DNA from: Shewanella maritima
GTDB taxonomy: Bacteria > Pseudomonadota > Gammaproteobacteria > Enterobacterales > Shewanellaceae
Length of the DNA: 64,000 nt
Direction: 5' to 3'
Assembly (NCBI RefSeq): GCF_004295345.1
Contig: NZ_CP036200.1
Location: forward strand, 806,001 to 870,000
Both the position numbers and the translations under genes were made by a program. Numbering within the stretch: position 1 is the first letter of the stretch; the number at the start of each line of letters is the position of its first letter. Positions 29,043-38,441 of the stretch are shown here, in pieces. The notes under the pieces were generated by a model. It did not search any database, was not told where the DNA came from, and saw nothing but the letters and a program-made list of their open reading frames with translations.

Positions 29043-30473
29043 TTATATTTTTATGTTAACAATTGCGTCCAGGGTATGTTTGACTAGCAGCTTAGCTTTG
29101 TCTTCATGCTTAGATTCTGCATAGCAGCGTAATTCTGGTGCATTGCCTGAAGGTCTCAAATGGACCACATCACCACTATTAAGCGACATCCGTAAACCAT
29201 CAGTGTTATCTGTATTTACGACTTGTTGTTCAATTCCAAGTGCATCTAGCAATGCTTGTGGCTTTTGCTCTGCAGATTGGAGTAACGCTTTGCTGCGTTG
29301 AGTTTCAAAATTCTTGATTCGATCGCTGGCGGTATAGCGAGAAGGTAAGCGATGAAGCATCTCAGCAACAGGTGCTTTAGCTGATGCGGCCAAAACAATT
29401 AATGCAGGTAAGACGGCATCCCTTGTAGGTAACGCTTTTAAAAGCTTGTTGTTAACCTTTATGTCACTGCCCAGCATGAACCCGCCGTTAGCTTCAAATC
29501 CCGCCACAGATGCGTAATCTTTTGAAAGCTCAGAAAACTGTGCAATAACATATGGCGAACCAATACGAGTGCGAGATACTCTGTTAAATGCTTGGGATAA
29601 CTCTAAAGCTGTATTACAACTAACAGGCACGGCTAGTGCCTCTATGTTTAGCGAGTCCGCACACAAAAGACCTAGCAAGTCACCTCGCAGCCAGTTGCCG
29701 CTTTCATCGGCAACTAATGGGCGATCGCCATCGCCATCTGTAGAAAAAATAGCATCAAGCTTATGCTCATCAGACCATGATTTTGCTCGTTGAATGTCTT
29801 CTTCTGCAACCGCTTCAGTATCAATAGGGACAAAAGTGTCAGTCCTGCCTAATGAGATAACCTCTGCGCCTAGACGCTCAAAAATGTCACGGTAAATATC
29901 CCGTCCAGCACTAGAGTGTTCATATATACCTATACGTTTATTAGCAAGCGGTTGCTCGCCGTCAAATAGGCTCAAATAGCGATTAATGTACGCATCTACA
30001 GCTCTACTATCCACTTCAAGCTTTGGTAATTCATTAACCAAATCAAAGCCTTTATCTACAGATAATATTGCCAGCTCGTCGGCCTTAGTTATCTCACCAT
30101 CTGGGCGATAAAACTTTAGACCATTTCGGTCAAATGGAATATGGCTGCCAGTAACCATTATGCATGGAATAGCTTGTTCTAACGCAAAAAAAGCTAATGC
30201 AGGTGTTGGCAAAACACCATGAAAGTCAACCTTAACCCCAGCCTTTATAGCTGCACTAGCACAAGCCATAGCCATCTGATAACTGCTAGGGCGGTTATCG
30301 ATGCCGATTGCGATTTTATCTAGTTTATTTTCAGCTTGCATAACGTCAATAAACGCGTGGGTAAACGCCGAACATACCTCATTAGAAAAATCGGTAACGA
30401 GCCCTCTTGCGCCACTGGTACCGAAAGCGATATTAGAGCTTTGCAATAGAGTCTGAGTATTTAACATCGCCAT
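29043..30473 (-). CDS. manB: Phosphomannomutase (phosphohexomutase family)
   Basis: The product has 476 residues. It interconverts mannose-6-phosphate and mannose-1-phosphate for GDP-mannose synthesis. Four family motifs are visible: IAFGTSGARGLV at the N-terminus, the catalytic-serine loop VTGSHIPFDRNGLKFY, the metal-binding STDGDGDRPLV, and the phosphate-binding LRPSGNAPELRCYAE. The serine loop differs from the common TASHNPP, which I take as a subfamily variant. It follows manC by 3 bp; that pairing supports a mannose rather than glucose substrate. Confidence 0.88.
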   Translation of the reverse strand: MAMLNTQTLLQSSNIAFGTSGARGLVTDFSNEVCSAFTHAFIDVMQAENKLDKIAIGIDNRPSSYQMAMACASAAIKAGVKVDFHGVLPTPALAFFALEQAIPCIMVTGSHIPFDRNGLKFYRPDGEITKADELAILSVDKGFDLVNELPKLEVDSRAVDAYINRYLSLFDGEQPLANKRIGIYEHSSAGRDIYRDIFERLGAEVISLGRTDTFVPIDTEAVAEEDIQRAKSWSDEHKLDAIFSTDGDGDRPLVADESGNWLRGDLLGLLCADSLNIEALAVPVSCNTALELSQAFNRVSRTRIGSPYVIAQFSELSKDYASVAGFEANGGFMLGSDIKVNNKLLKALPTRDAVLPALIVLAASAKAPVAEMLHRLPSRYTASDRIKNFETQRSKALLQSAEQKPQALLDALGIEQQVVNTDNTDGLRMSLNSGDVVHLRPSGNAPELRCYAESKHEDKAKLLVKHTLDAIVNIKI

Positions 30474-30476
30474 TAT

Positions 30477-31892
30477 TTAACCCTTAACTCTACCGTAGCG
30501 GTCTTCAAAACGTACTATATCGTCTTCGCCTAGATAGCTACCAGACTGCACTTCAATCAGCTCTAAATCTACCTTACCAGGATTTTCTAAGGCATGAACC
30601 ACGCCTACAGGGATATAAGTTGACTGGTTTTCAGTGAGGAGTATGTCTATATCACCGTTAGTCACTTTTGCGGTACCTGAAACCACAATCCAATGCTCGG
30701 CGCGGTGATGATGCATCTGTACGGATAGTTTAGCCCCAGGTTTGACTGTAATGCGCTTAACTTGGTAACGCTCACCACAATCAATCGAGTCATAATGCCC
30801 CCATGGGCGGTATACTTCGCGGTGATGTTTAAACTCCGTGCGTTCATCAGCTTTTAGCTTAGAGACGATTTCTTTAACATCTTGAACCTGATCTTTATGC
30901 GCGGCCAACACTGCATCTTTAGTTTCAACTATAACCACGTCTTTTAAGCCCACAGTAGATACTAAACGGCTGGTTGCATGAACTAAACAGTCTGATGTGT
31001 TATGTAAAATAACATCACCATTGGTCGCGTTGCCGTTGCCATCTTTTTTATCGATTTCCCAAAGGGCTGACCATGACCCAACATCACTCCACCCCGCATC
31101 CATAGGGACAACAACCGCGTCAGTTGTATGCTCCATAATGGCATAATCAATGGAGTCATCAGGCGACTGGAGAAACTCTTGCTTACCTGCACGAATAAAG
31201 TCTAAGTCTTCACTTTTTGCTTTGTAAGCTGCTTCACACGCTAGGAAAATTTCTGGAGCGTTTGTTTTCAAAGCTTCAAGGTAGACACTTGCTTTGAACA
31301 TAAACATGCCGCTATTCCAGTAATATTCACCTGATTCTAGATAATCTTTTGCGGTAGCTAAATTTGGTTTTTCTACAAAACGTTCAACCTCGAAAGCATC
31401 ATCAGATAACGTTTTACCACGCTTGATATAGCCATAACCTGTTTCTGGCGAGTTTGCCACAATACCAAAGGTCACTAACTTATTGTCTTCAGCTAACGGA
31501 ATGGCATTAAGAATGGCTTTTTCAAACGCGCTCTGATTTTCGATAACATGATCGGCCGCCATCACCATCATCAATGCATCACCATCTTTTTCGGCGATAT
31601 CAAATGCAGCTAATGCAATGGCAGGAGCAGTATTGCGACCTGCTGGCTCCAGCATAATGCGACCATTTTGATAATTAAGCTCTCTAAGTTGCTCTGCAAC
31701 TAAAAACCTGTGTTCTTCATTACACAGCAAAATACAATCTTCAGATGGTAGGTTTAATGTACGGTTAACCGTTTGCTGCAGCATACTGACACTTGAAGCC
31801 AGCGTTAAGAATTGTTTTGGAAACAGTGAGCGACTCAACGGCCATAGTCGAGTTCCTGAACCACCTGCCATGATTACTGGAGTTAATTTCAT
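30477..31892 (-). CDS. manC: Mannose-1-phosphate guanylyltransferase / mannose-6-phosphate isomerase
   Basis: The product has 471 residues from the ATG at 31892. This start is chosen because GGAAGGAA lies just upstream and the protein then begins with the nucleotidyltransferase motif [17 protein letters not shown] (a longer reading would overlap rmlB). The N-terminal two thirds hold the GTP:mannose-1-P transferase ([15 protein letters not shown]). The C-terminal third holds a cupin phosphomannose isomerase ([33 protein letters not shown]). It supplies GDP-mannose to gmd and perhaps directly to mannosyltransferases. Confidence 0.95.
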   Translation of the reverse strand: MKLTPVIMAGGSGTRLWPLSRSLFPKQFLTLASSVSMLQQTVNRTLNLPSEDCILLCNEEHRFLVAEQLRELNYQNGRIMLEPAGRNTAPAIALAAFDIAEKDGDALMMVMAADHVIENQSAFEKAILNAIPLAEDNKLVTFGIVANSPETGYGYIKRGKTLSDDAFEVERFVEKPNLATAKDYLESGEYYWNSGMFMFKASVYLEALKTNAPEIFLACEAAYKAKSEDLDFIRAGKQEFLQSPDDSIDYAIMEHTTDAVVVPMDAGWSDVGSWSALWEIDKKDGNGNATNGDVILHNTSDCLVHATSRLVSTVGLKDVVIVETKDAVLAAHKDQVQDVKEIVSKLKADERTEFKHHREVYRPWGHYDSIDCGERYQVKRITVKPGAKLSVQMHHHRAEHWIVVSGTAKVTNGDIDILLTENQSTYIPVGVVHALENPGKVDLELIEVQSGSYLGEDDIVRFEDRYGRVKG

Positions 31893-31905
31893 TAGTTCCT
31901 TCCGA

Positions 31906-33006
31906 TTAAGTATTGTCCTGGTAGCTTCCATCAAGTATTTGCTGCCACCATAAAGTATTTTCTAAAAACCAATCTAACGTTTTGTCAAAACCAGTTTCGA
32001 ATGAATGCTCAGGTTCAAAGCCAAGTTCATCTTGCACTTTTTGAGCATCAATTGCATATCGTCTGTCATGCCCTGCTCTGTCGGTAACATAGGAGATTAG
32101 ATTTTCACTACTTCCTTTAATTGCTTCTAGCGCGTTAGGGAATTTACGAGCAAGGCTTGGGTTATGGCTAAACCGAGCGTTAACTCTATCACAAATCAGT
32201 TTTACGATATCGATATTTGCCCATTCATTATTGCCTCCAATATTATAGGTTTGTCCAACATCGCCTTTATCAAGAACAAGCTCAATGGCTCTAGCATGGT
32301 CTTCTACAAATAACCAATCGCGGATCTGTAAACCGTCACCGTATATAGGCAATGCTTTATTTTGCAAAATATTAGTAATCACCAGCGGTATTAACTTTTC
32401 AGGAAAGTGAAACGGACCATAATTATTGGAGCAATTAGATGTCGTCACTTCAAGACCATATGTATGATGGTAAGCCCTAACAAGGTGATCAGACGCAGCC
32501 TTTGAGGCCGAATAAGGTGAGTTAGGCTCGTAAGCATGTTTCTCGGTAAAACCTGAGGCGTCCTTTTCGAGTGAACCATATACTTCATCGGTGCTCACGT
32601 GATGAAAACGATGGGCCTTAATTGGGTCACCATTTTCCTGTGGTACATCAATCCATATTTTTTTTGCCGCTTTGAGTAAACTATGTGTACCTAAAATATT
32701 GGTTTCGATAAAGGCATCTGGCCCCAAAATTGACCTGTCAACGTGAGACTCAGCAGCAAAATGCACTATGGTATTAAGGTGATGCTCAATCAATAACTGC
32801 TCCACCAATTTGGTATCGTTAATATCACCTTGAACAAAGATAAAGTTATCACAGTCGATATGACTCAAATTGTTGAGGTTGCCTGCATAGGTTAATGCGT
32901 CTAACACAATAAGTTTATCTTGCGGATTTTTACGCAACCAATAATGAACAAAGTTGCTTCCAATAAACCCTGCACCGCCGGTGACAAGTATTTTTCTCGT
33001 TTCCAT
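31906..33006 (-). CDS. rmlB: dTDP-glucose 4,6-dehydratase
   Basis: The product has 366 residues, family length. It is the second step of dTDP-L-rhamnose synthesis, using bound NAD. Visible: [13 protein letters not shown] (residues 8-20), the catalytic TDE at 139-141 in [12 protein letters not shown], and Y165/K169 in SPYSASKA. The N-terminal block [13 protein letters not shown] is typical of RmlB/RffG. Order of the rhamnose genes here is A-C-D-B in transcription direction, with manC following after 13 bp. Confidence 0.96.
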   Translation of the reverse strand: METRKILVTGGAGFIGSNFVHYWLRKNPQDKLIVLDALTYAGNLNNLSHIDCDNFIFVQGDINDTKLVEQLLIEHHLNTIVHFAAESHVDRSILGPDAFIETNILGTHSLLKAAKKIWIDVPQENGDPIKAHRFHHVSTDEVYGSLEKDASGFTEKHAYEPNSPYSASKAASDHLVRAYHHTYGLEVTTSNCSNNYGPFHFPEKLIPLVITNILQNKALPIYGDGLQIRDWLFVEDHARAIELVLDKGDVGQTYNIGGNNEWANIDIVKLICDRVNARFSHNPSLARKFPNALEAIKGSSENLISYVTDRAGHDRRYAIDAQKVQDELGFEPEHSFETGFDKTLDWFLENTLWWQQILDGSYQDNT

Positions 33007-33054
33007 TAATTATTTTCTTAACCTGATTTTGACTTACTGTGCTGTAACCTAAAT

Positions 33055-33984
33055 TTACGTTTTGCCTTCTGACAATTTACTATCTTCAGTATATTCATCC
33101 AGCATCTTATCAAGCTGGTGTCGCCAATGTGTGGTCTTAAATCCAGTCGAACCTTCCGTTTCTGTCTTATCCAGTACACTAAAGCTAGGCCTTTCGGCTG
33201 GAAGAGGATACTGACTCGCGGGTATTGGGTTAATAGGGATCGCCTGCTTCAGAATCCCTTTTTCTATGCCTAAATCCCTTATTGCAACGGCAAAGTCATA
33301 CCAAGAGGCCACACCGGCATCAGTCCAATGATAAGTAACCGGCTTGGGTACAAGTGATTGGCGTTCGCCTTCGCCATACTTTGATGCGATATGCAAAATA
33401 AACTGCGCCAAACCATTAGCCCAGGTTGGCGTACCTATTTGATCACATATCACGCTTAACTCAGGCTTATTTTGCATCAACGAAAGCATGGTTTTTACAA
33501 AGTTATTCCCAGTGCCGGAATAAACCCATGCAGTGCGAATCACAACTGCATCCTCAAGCACATTGGTAATACCCCGCTCACCTCTCAGCTTTGACGCTCC
33601 ATAAACGTTAATAGGATTGGGCACATCATCAACAAAATAAGGCGTCGCCTTTTTACCATCAAATACAAAGTCTGTTGAAACATGTATCAAGCTACAACCA
33701 GCAGCCTTACATGCATGAGCTAAGTTTTCACAGCCCAAATAATTCACATCAAAAGCACGTTGCTGATTGTCTTCAGCTTTATCTACTGCAGTATAAGCTG
33801 CAGCATTAATCACAATGGCTGGTTTAACAGCAGCAATTGAACGTTCAACAGACTCAGCATCAACAATATCGAGCTCGTGGGATGACAAAGCAACTACGTC
33901 GAATTTGTTAGGGAATACTTTAATTAGCTCGGTTGCTAATTGCCCGCCTTTACCGGTAATTAGAACTTTAATAGCGTCAGTCAT
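33055..33984 (-). CDS. rmlD: dTDP-4-dehydrorhamnose reductase
   Basis: The product has 309 residues. It carries out the last step to dTDP-L-rhamnose with NAD(P)H. The Rossmann loop GKGGQLATEL is at 11-20, the HVSTDFVFDG block at 101-110, and the catalytic Y128/K132 in VYGASKLRGE. RTAWVYS and the C-terminal RPSFSVLDK are family marks. It overlaps the end of rmlC by 8 bp, so the two are co-translated. Confidence 0.95.
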   Translation of the reverse strand: MTDAIKVLITGKGGQLATELIKVFPNKFDVVALSSHELDIVDAESVERSIAAVKPAIVINAAAYTAVDKAEDNQQRAFDVNYLGCENLAHACKAAGCSLIHVSTDFVFDGKKATPYFVDDVPNPINVYGASKLRGERGITNVLEDAVVIRTAWVYSGTGNNFVKTMLSLMQNKPELSVICDQIGTPTWANGLAQFILHIASKYGEGERQSLVPKPVTYHWTDAGVASWYDFAVAIRDLGIEKGILKQAIPINPIPASQYPLPAERPSFSVLDKTETEGSTGFKTTHWRHQLDKMLDEYTEDSKLSEGKT

Positions 33985-34528
33985 CGAATTTAGGTGCCTC
34001 GGTAAAACTAATCCCGGCTATATCTTTACCTGATAACTGAACTGGTAAGTTATCTAAAATCGGCCAATCAATGGCAATATCGGGGTCATCCCAGCTAATC
34101 GATACTTCGGCATTAGGGTTATAAGTATCTGTACATTTATACGCAAACTCCGCCGTCTCACTTAACACATAAAACCCATGCGCAAAACCTTCTGGTATCC
34201 ATAGCTGTCGCTTGTTTGTGTCAGATAAATTAACTCCAACCCATTTACCAAAAGTTTTAGAATTTATTCGCAAATCGACTGCTACATCAAACACTTCACC
34301 TTGTGTGACCCGAACAAGTTTTCCTTGGGTATTTTGAGTCTGGTAATGTAGGCCCCTTAGCACCCCTTTTGTCGACTTACTATGGTTTTCCTGAACAAAC
34401 TCAGTTTGGCCACAATTAAGCGCAAACAAATCCGCCCTAAAGGTTTCCATAAAAAAACCTCGTTCATCGCCAAAAACGACAGGCTCAATTACTTTTACAT
34501 CTTCAATTTCTGTATCAATAAACTTCAT
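33977..34528 (-). CDS. rmlC: dTDP-4-dehydrorhamnose 3,5-epimerase
   Basis: The product has 183 residues, typical. It is a cupin that epimerises C3 and C5 of the 4-keto intermediate. The catalytic His61 (GVLRGLHYQ) and Tyr130 (AEFAYKCTD) are present, with GFFMETFR near the start and IPEGFAHGF before the tyrosine. It overlaps the rmlA stop by 14 bp at its start and the rmlD start by 8 bp at its end. Confidence 0.95.
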   Translation of the reverse strand: MKFIDTEIEDVKVIEPVVFGDERGFFMETFRADLFALNCGQTEFVQENHSKSTKGVLRGLHYQTQNTQGKLVRVTQGEVFDVAVDLRINSKTFGKWVGVNLSDTNKRQLWIPEGFAHGFYVLSETAEFAYKCTDTYNPNAEVSISWDDPDIAIDWPILDNLPVQLSGKDIAGISFTEAPKFDD

Positions 34529-35421
34529 TTTTTGCAGCGCTAAAGTAAGATTGTTCTAATACATCTAACAAGTACTGACCGTAGCCAGACTTTTGTAATG
34601 GTTGTGCTAAGCGTCTTAGCTGCTCGCTATCGATATAGCCCATTCGATAGACAATTTCTTCAGGGCAACTAATTTTTAACCCTTGCCTTTTTTCAATAGA
34701 GCGAACAAAGTTGGCCGCGTCTAACAGGTCGTCAAGCGTACCAGTATCAAGCCAAGCAGTGCCTCGCCCCATGATTTCTACATCTAATTCCCCGCGCTCG
34801 AGATACAAATGAATTAAATCCGTTATTTCTAGCTCCCCCTAGAGGAAGGGGTAACTGTCTTCGCTAATTCAACAACCTTATTGTCGAAGAAGTAAACGCC
34901 GGGGATTGCGTAGTTTGATTTAGGTTTGCTGGGTTTTTCTTCTACCGATACCGCTTTGCCAGAGCCATCAAAATCAACCACACCATAGGCTTGTGGGTTA
35001 GATACATGGTAGCCAAACACTGTTGCGCCTGAACTTTTTTGAGCGACGCGCTGCAAAGAGCTGGACAAGTCATGGCCATAGAACAAGTTGTCACCAAGAA
35101 TTAGTGCCGCTGGGGCTCCTTGTAGAAATTCTTCAGCCAAAATAAATGCTTGAGCTAAACCATCGGGACTTGGTTGCACCGTATATTCAATGCTGATCCC
35201 CCAATGAGAGCCGTCGCCTAACAGCCGTTGAAAGCGATGAAGCTCTTCTGGCGTAACAATCAACAAAAACTCTTTTACACCTGCCAGCAGTAGGGTCGAT
35301 ATAGGGTAATAAATCATCGGCTTGTCATATACAGACATGAGCTGTTTACTAACGACTTGCGTCAATGGGTACAAGCGCGTTCCCGTCCCCCGGCAAGGAT
35401 AATACCTTTACAAGATGGCAA
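34515..35421 (-). pseudogene. rmlA: Glucose-1-phosphate thymidylyltransferase, broken by two -1 frameshifts
   Basis: The three frames together give a complete RmlA. Frame one reads [11 protein letters not shown] from a probable TTG start at 35421. It breaks at five G (plus-strand C 35387-35391). The second frame runs from [19 protein letters not shown] through GDNLFYG to TPSSRG, then breaks at another run of five G (plus-strand C 34835-34839). The third frame gives YLERGELDVEIMGRGTAWLDTG to the end. One extra G at each run restores [12 protein letters not shown] and SSRG-ELEIT exactly. The enzyme makes dTDP-glucose for rmlB. Two same-type breaks in one gene suggest homopolymer errors more than decay, since all other positions are conserved. 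Confidence 0.9.
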
Positions 35422-35518
35422 ACGACTTATTGGGCTTAAGTTATTAATAATTACACCTAAAAATAATCTGTTATGCTATTTCTATTAGCCGCTTAAACTA
35501 TGGAACCCCACTATCGGA

Positions 35519-36996
35519 CTAATTAAGTTCCCTCGCAGTCGCGAGTACGATCTTACCAACGGTAAACAACATTATCAGTATCACCGCAAATAACGTAAGA
35601 TTATAAATAATCTGCGGATACTGGTAATCTTCAGGAGTCGTAGCCGACTCCACTACAATTAAATACTTTAATTGTCGGTACGCTTCGATTCTTGATTTTT
35701 CAAGCGAGATCTCTGAAGACGTGTATGCTTGCAACGCTAACTCAAGCTCAATCTTGTAATCTGAGTAATTCGCTAAAACTTGGCTAATGGCTTTGGGCTC
35801 GCCAGAATAATTTCCTTCAACGACTGCGGTTTCATTCTGTGCTAAAGACAAGCGTTGCCTTTCAGTAGCTAACTGCTTTTCAAGAGCGTCCAACTCAGCT
35901 TGCAATATCATGACCTGTGGAGCCTGATCAGTCATAATTGACTTCAATGTTTTAAGCTCAGCTCGTTTTTTAGCAACTTCAGCCTCCATACCATAAGCAA
36001 TTTGCTGCAATGCTATGCCTTCGGCTTCGGGATCTAATAAGTTGTTGTTTTGCTGGAAACCAATCAACTGTTTCTTGGCATCATGTAATCGGTTTTCAAC
36101 CTTGCTGTGCTCTTGTCGGATAAACTTTAGTTGAGCTTCCGCTAGCTGATGACCTATTGAATTAATGTACCACTCTGCTCTATCAATAATTTGAACTGTC
36201 AGCTGATGAGCATACTCTGGAGAAAATCCCTGAGAAAAAACACTAATCACACCAGATTTGTCATCAATAGTGACTATCGTGCGTTTCAAGTAATACTCGT
36301 AAAACTCTTCCTTAGTGGCATCAGAGGCAAGTCTTGAGAAAAAGTCGACATTGCCAGAGGTGTAATGCTCAAACAACCCAAGCTCAGAATTTAAGTGATT
36401 TAACATGTCTTCTGAGTTGATGTAGGCTTTCACCAATTCCGAATCAGTACCGCCTGCATTACTCACCCCAACCCTGTTAACAACGCCATCGAAGCATCCA
36501 TTGTAGCCATGCTATCAGGTTGCTGAACGATTAGTTGAGCACGGCTTTCATAGCGTGGACTAGACCAAACGATTTGATAAAACGCAAATAATAAGAAGGG
36601 GGCAACTACAAAAATAAACCATGGTTGCTTAACTACTTGCCTAGCCTTATCTTGCTGCTCAGTTTCTCCTAGCAGAAAAGCAAATTTTGCTAACAGTGAC
36701 GTTGCTCGACGTTTACCGCCAGAATTTGATTCACCTTCATCATACTCAGACCCAACTTCGTCAGCTTTAATTTCTCTTTGAGTTGTCTTAATCGCGGCTA
36801 ACACTTGCTCTTCATTCTCCGGTGCCAAAAACTTCGCGCGCCACAACACTCGCCTTGCAAGATAAATATCTTCACCTTTAAGGTCATTTGCTAGATTCAG
36901 CAAATCTTGCCAACTATTCCAAACTTTTGCATCTTGCTGTTTTTCAAGCTGCTCGAATTTTTGTTCTGTTAAATCACTAATTTCTTTTGAGCTCAT
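35519..36996 (-). pseudogene. kpsE: KpsE/Wzz-type capsule export inner-membrane protein, frameshifted
   Basis: Two frames form one ~490-residue polysaccharide co-polymerase-type protein. Frame one (36996 to 36463) has an unusual ~120-residue cytoplasmic helical N-terminus, then membrane helix one PWFIFVVAPFLLFAFYQIVW and YESRAQLIVQQPDS. Frame two (to 35519) has the periplasmic coiled coil and a final membrane helix IIYNLTLFAVILIMLFTVG. The break is at four G (plus-strand C 36466-36469); one extra G gives LTGLG-VSNAGGTDSELVKAYI, the expected family sequence. It would bridge the ABC transporter and the outer-membrane KpsD-type protein. Known KpsE proteins are about 380 residues, so the N-terminal extension is extra. 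Confidence 0.85.
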
Positions 36997-36999
36997 ATT

Positions 37000-37650
37000 T
37001 TATAGCGCCTGATAATTTGCAATACCTTCTTCGAGGTCATCGTAAAACGTGAGTCGCCCTTGATTTAAAACTAAAGCGCTATCACAGAAGTGTCGCAATT
37101 CATTCATCTCATGGCTGACCATAATTACATTAGCTTGCTTACTCTTTTCGGTAAGTGCATCCTTAGTGCGCTTTCGAAACTTCATATCACCCACCGAGGT
37201 TACTTCATCAATTAAATAGACATCGAAATCAATCGCTATTGAACATGCAAATGCAAGACGAGACCTCATGCCACTAGAGTATGTTCGAACAGGTAACAGG
37301 TATCTTTCCCCTAACTGCGCAAACTCCCTAACCTTGTCCTCAAACTCATCTAAATTGGCTACGCCGTTAATGGTACCGATGAAACGCGTATTCTCTTGCC
37401 CTGTCATCTGCGGGTGTATTCCAGTTGTCAGTGCAACTGGCCAAGACAAGTTTAAATCAGTAATCACTCGCCCTTTATTTGGATACTCACTGCCTGCAAG
37501 GATCCTAAATAACGTGGACTTACCTGCACCATTGCGACCTAAAATAGCAATGTTATGCCCGCCAGGAATAACAAAAGACAAATCCTTAAAAACGTATTGG
37601 TTTCCAAGTTTTGAAGGATAGAATTTCGTTAGATTATCAATAACAATCAA
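37000..37650 (-). CDS. kpsT: Polysaccharide ABC transporter ATPase (KpsT/Wzt NBD-only type)
   Basis: The product has 216 residues. Walker A GRNGAGKST, the signature YSSGMRSRLAFA and Walker B DVYLIDEVTSVGD with the following His in MVSHEMNEL are all present. There is no C-terminal carbohydrate-binding domain of the O-antigen Wzt type, which points to the capsule (KpsT) class. The start is TTG at 37650, seven bases from AGGTAG. It lies 4 bp after the permease gene and 3 bp before the kpsE-like gene. Confidence 0.92.
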   Translation of the reverse strand: MIVIDNLTKFYPSKLGNQYVFKDLSFVIPGGHNIAILGRNGAGKSTLFRILAGSEYPNKGRVITDLNLSWPVALTTGIHPQMTGQENTRFIGTINGVANLDEFEDKVREFAQLGERYLLPVRTYSSGMRSRLAFACSIAIDFDVYLIDEVTSVGDMKFRKRTKDALTEKSKQANVIMVSHEMNELRHFCDSALVLNQGRLTFYDDLEEGIANYQAL

Positions 37651-37654
37651 TTGA

Positions 37655-38440
37655 CTACCTGCTTATAGCTTGTTTCCAGCTAACGAAGTAACTGCAGCAA
37701 GCCAAAAATACCGTTGTTAGCGTACACATTGCCAAGAACAGTTGACTTACACCCTCTAACCCATAACTGGTATATGCCCCATACCTAGTAAGCTCAATTG
37801 CATGAGCAATAGGATTCCAATTTAAATATGGCCAGTATTCCCTAGGAACATCTTGAAGTGAGAAGAATACGCACGAGATAAAAAATAAAGGCCGCGACAG
37901 TAAACTTAAGACCTTTTGCATCTCTTCTACATAGCAAGCCATGATTGCAAAAGTGCACCCTATTGACATAGCAATTAGCCACAACATTAAGATATTGCTA
38001 AGCATTAGTAACGGGTTATCAAATCGCAATTCAATCCCCATCAGGAACATCAGCAGGGCAATCACTAACATAGCAACCAATTTCACCAACAACTGAAACA
38101 CACCTGAAGCGATAATCCCACTTATTGGTTGAACTTGTCTGAACGCGTATAGAGCCTTGTTCTTCTTAATTGCATTAGACGTATTATTTAGCACTTCAAG
38201 AAACAGCTGGATCATCAGCAAGCCTAGTGCCATGAAGGTAAATCCAGGCATACTATGGGTTTCAGGGCCTGAAATTAATGAACGGCCGTAGGCAAGCGCA
38301 AAAATGAATACAACAGGGTTAATTACCGCCCAGGCTAATCCAAACTTGTCGTTAAATCCGGTTCTAATTTCTCTTACAAAAAGCGCAAAAACAACATCTT
38401 TCCAGACCTGCCAATTATTGCGCTTTATTAACGTCGTCAT
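37655..38440 (-). CDS. kpsM: Polysaccharide ABC transporter permease (KpsM/Wzm type)
   Basis: The product has 261 residues with an amphipathic N-terminus (LFVREIRTGFNDKFGLAW) and about six membrane segments, the ABC-2 layout of KpsM/Wzm. The stretch FALAYGRSLI, FEVLNN-type loop and CVFFSLQDVPREYWPYLNWNP are typical. With the adjacent ATPase it moves the lipid-linked polymer from cytoplasm to periplasm. It follows the kpsD-like gene by 1 bp. Confidence 0.92.
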   Translation of the reverse strand: MTTLIKRNNWQVWKDVVFALFVREIRTGFNDKFGLAWAVINPVVFIFALAYGRSLISGPETHSMPGFTFMALGLLMIQLFLEVLNNTSNAIKKNKALYAFRQVQPISGIIASGVFQLLVKLVAMLVIALLMFLMGIELRFDNPLLMLSNILMLWLIAMSIGCTFAIMACYVEEMQKVLSLLSRPLFFISCVFFSLQDVPREYWPYLNWNPIAHAIELTRYGAYTSYGLEGVSQLFLAMCTLTTVFLACCSYFVSWKQAISR

Positions 38441-38441
38441 A

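Noticed and set aside
34515..35374. Two separate small genes in place of rmlA
   Set aside because: The fragments are the middle and C-terminal parts of one RmlA and join exactly when one G is added at each break.
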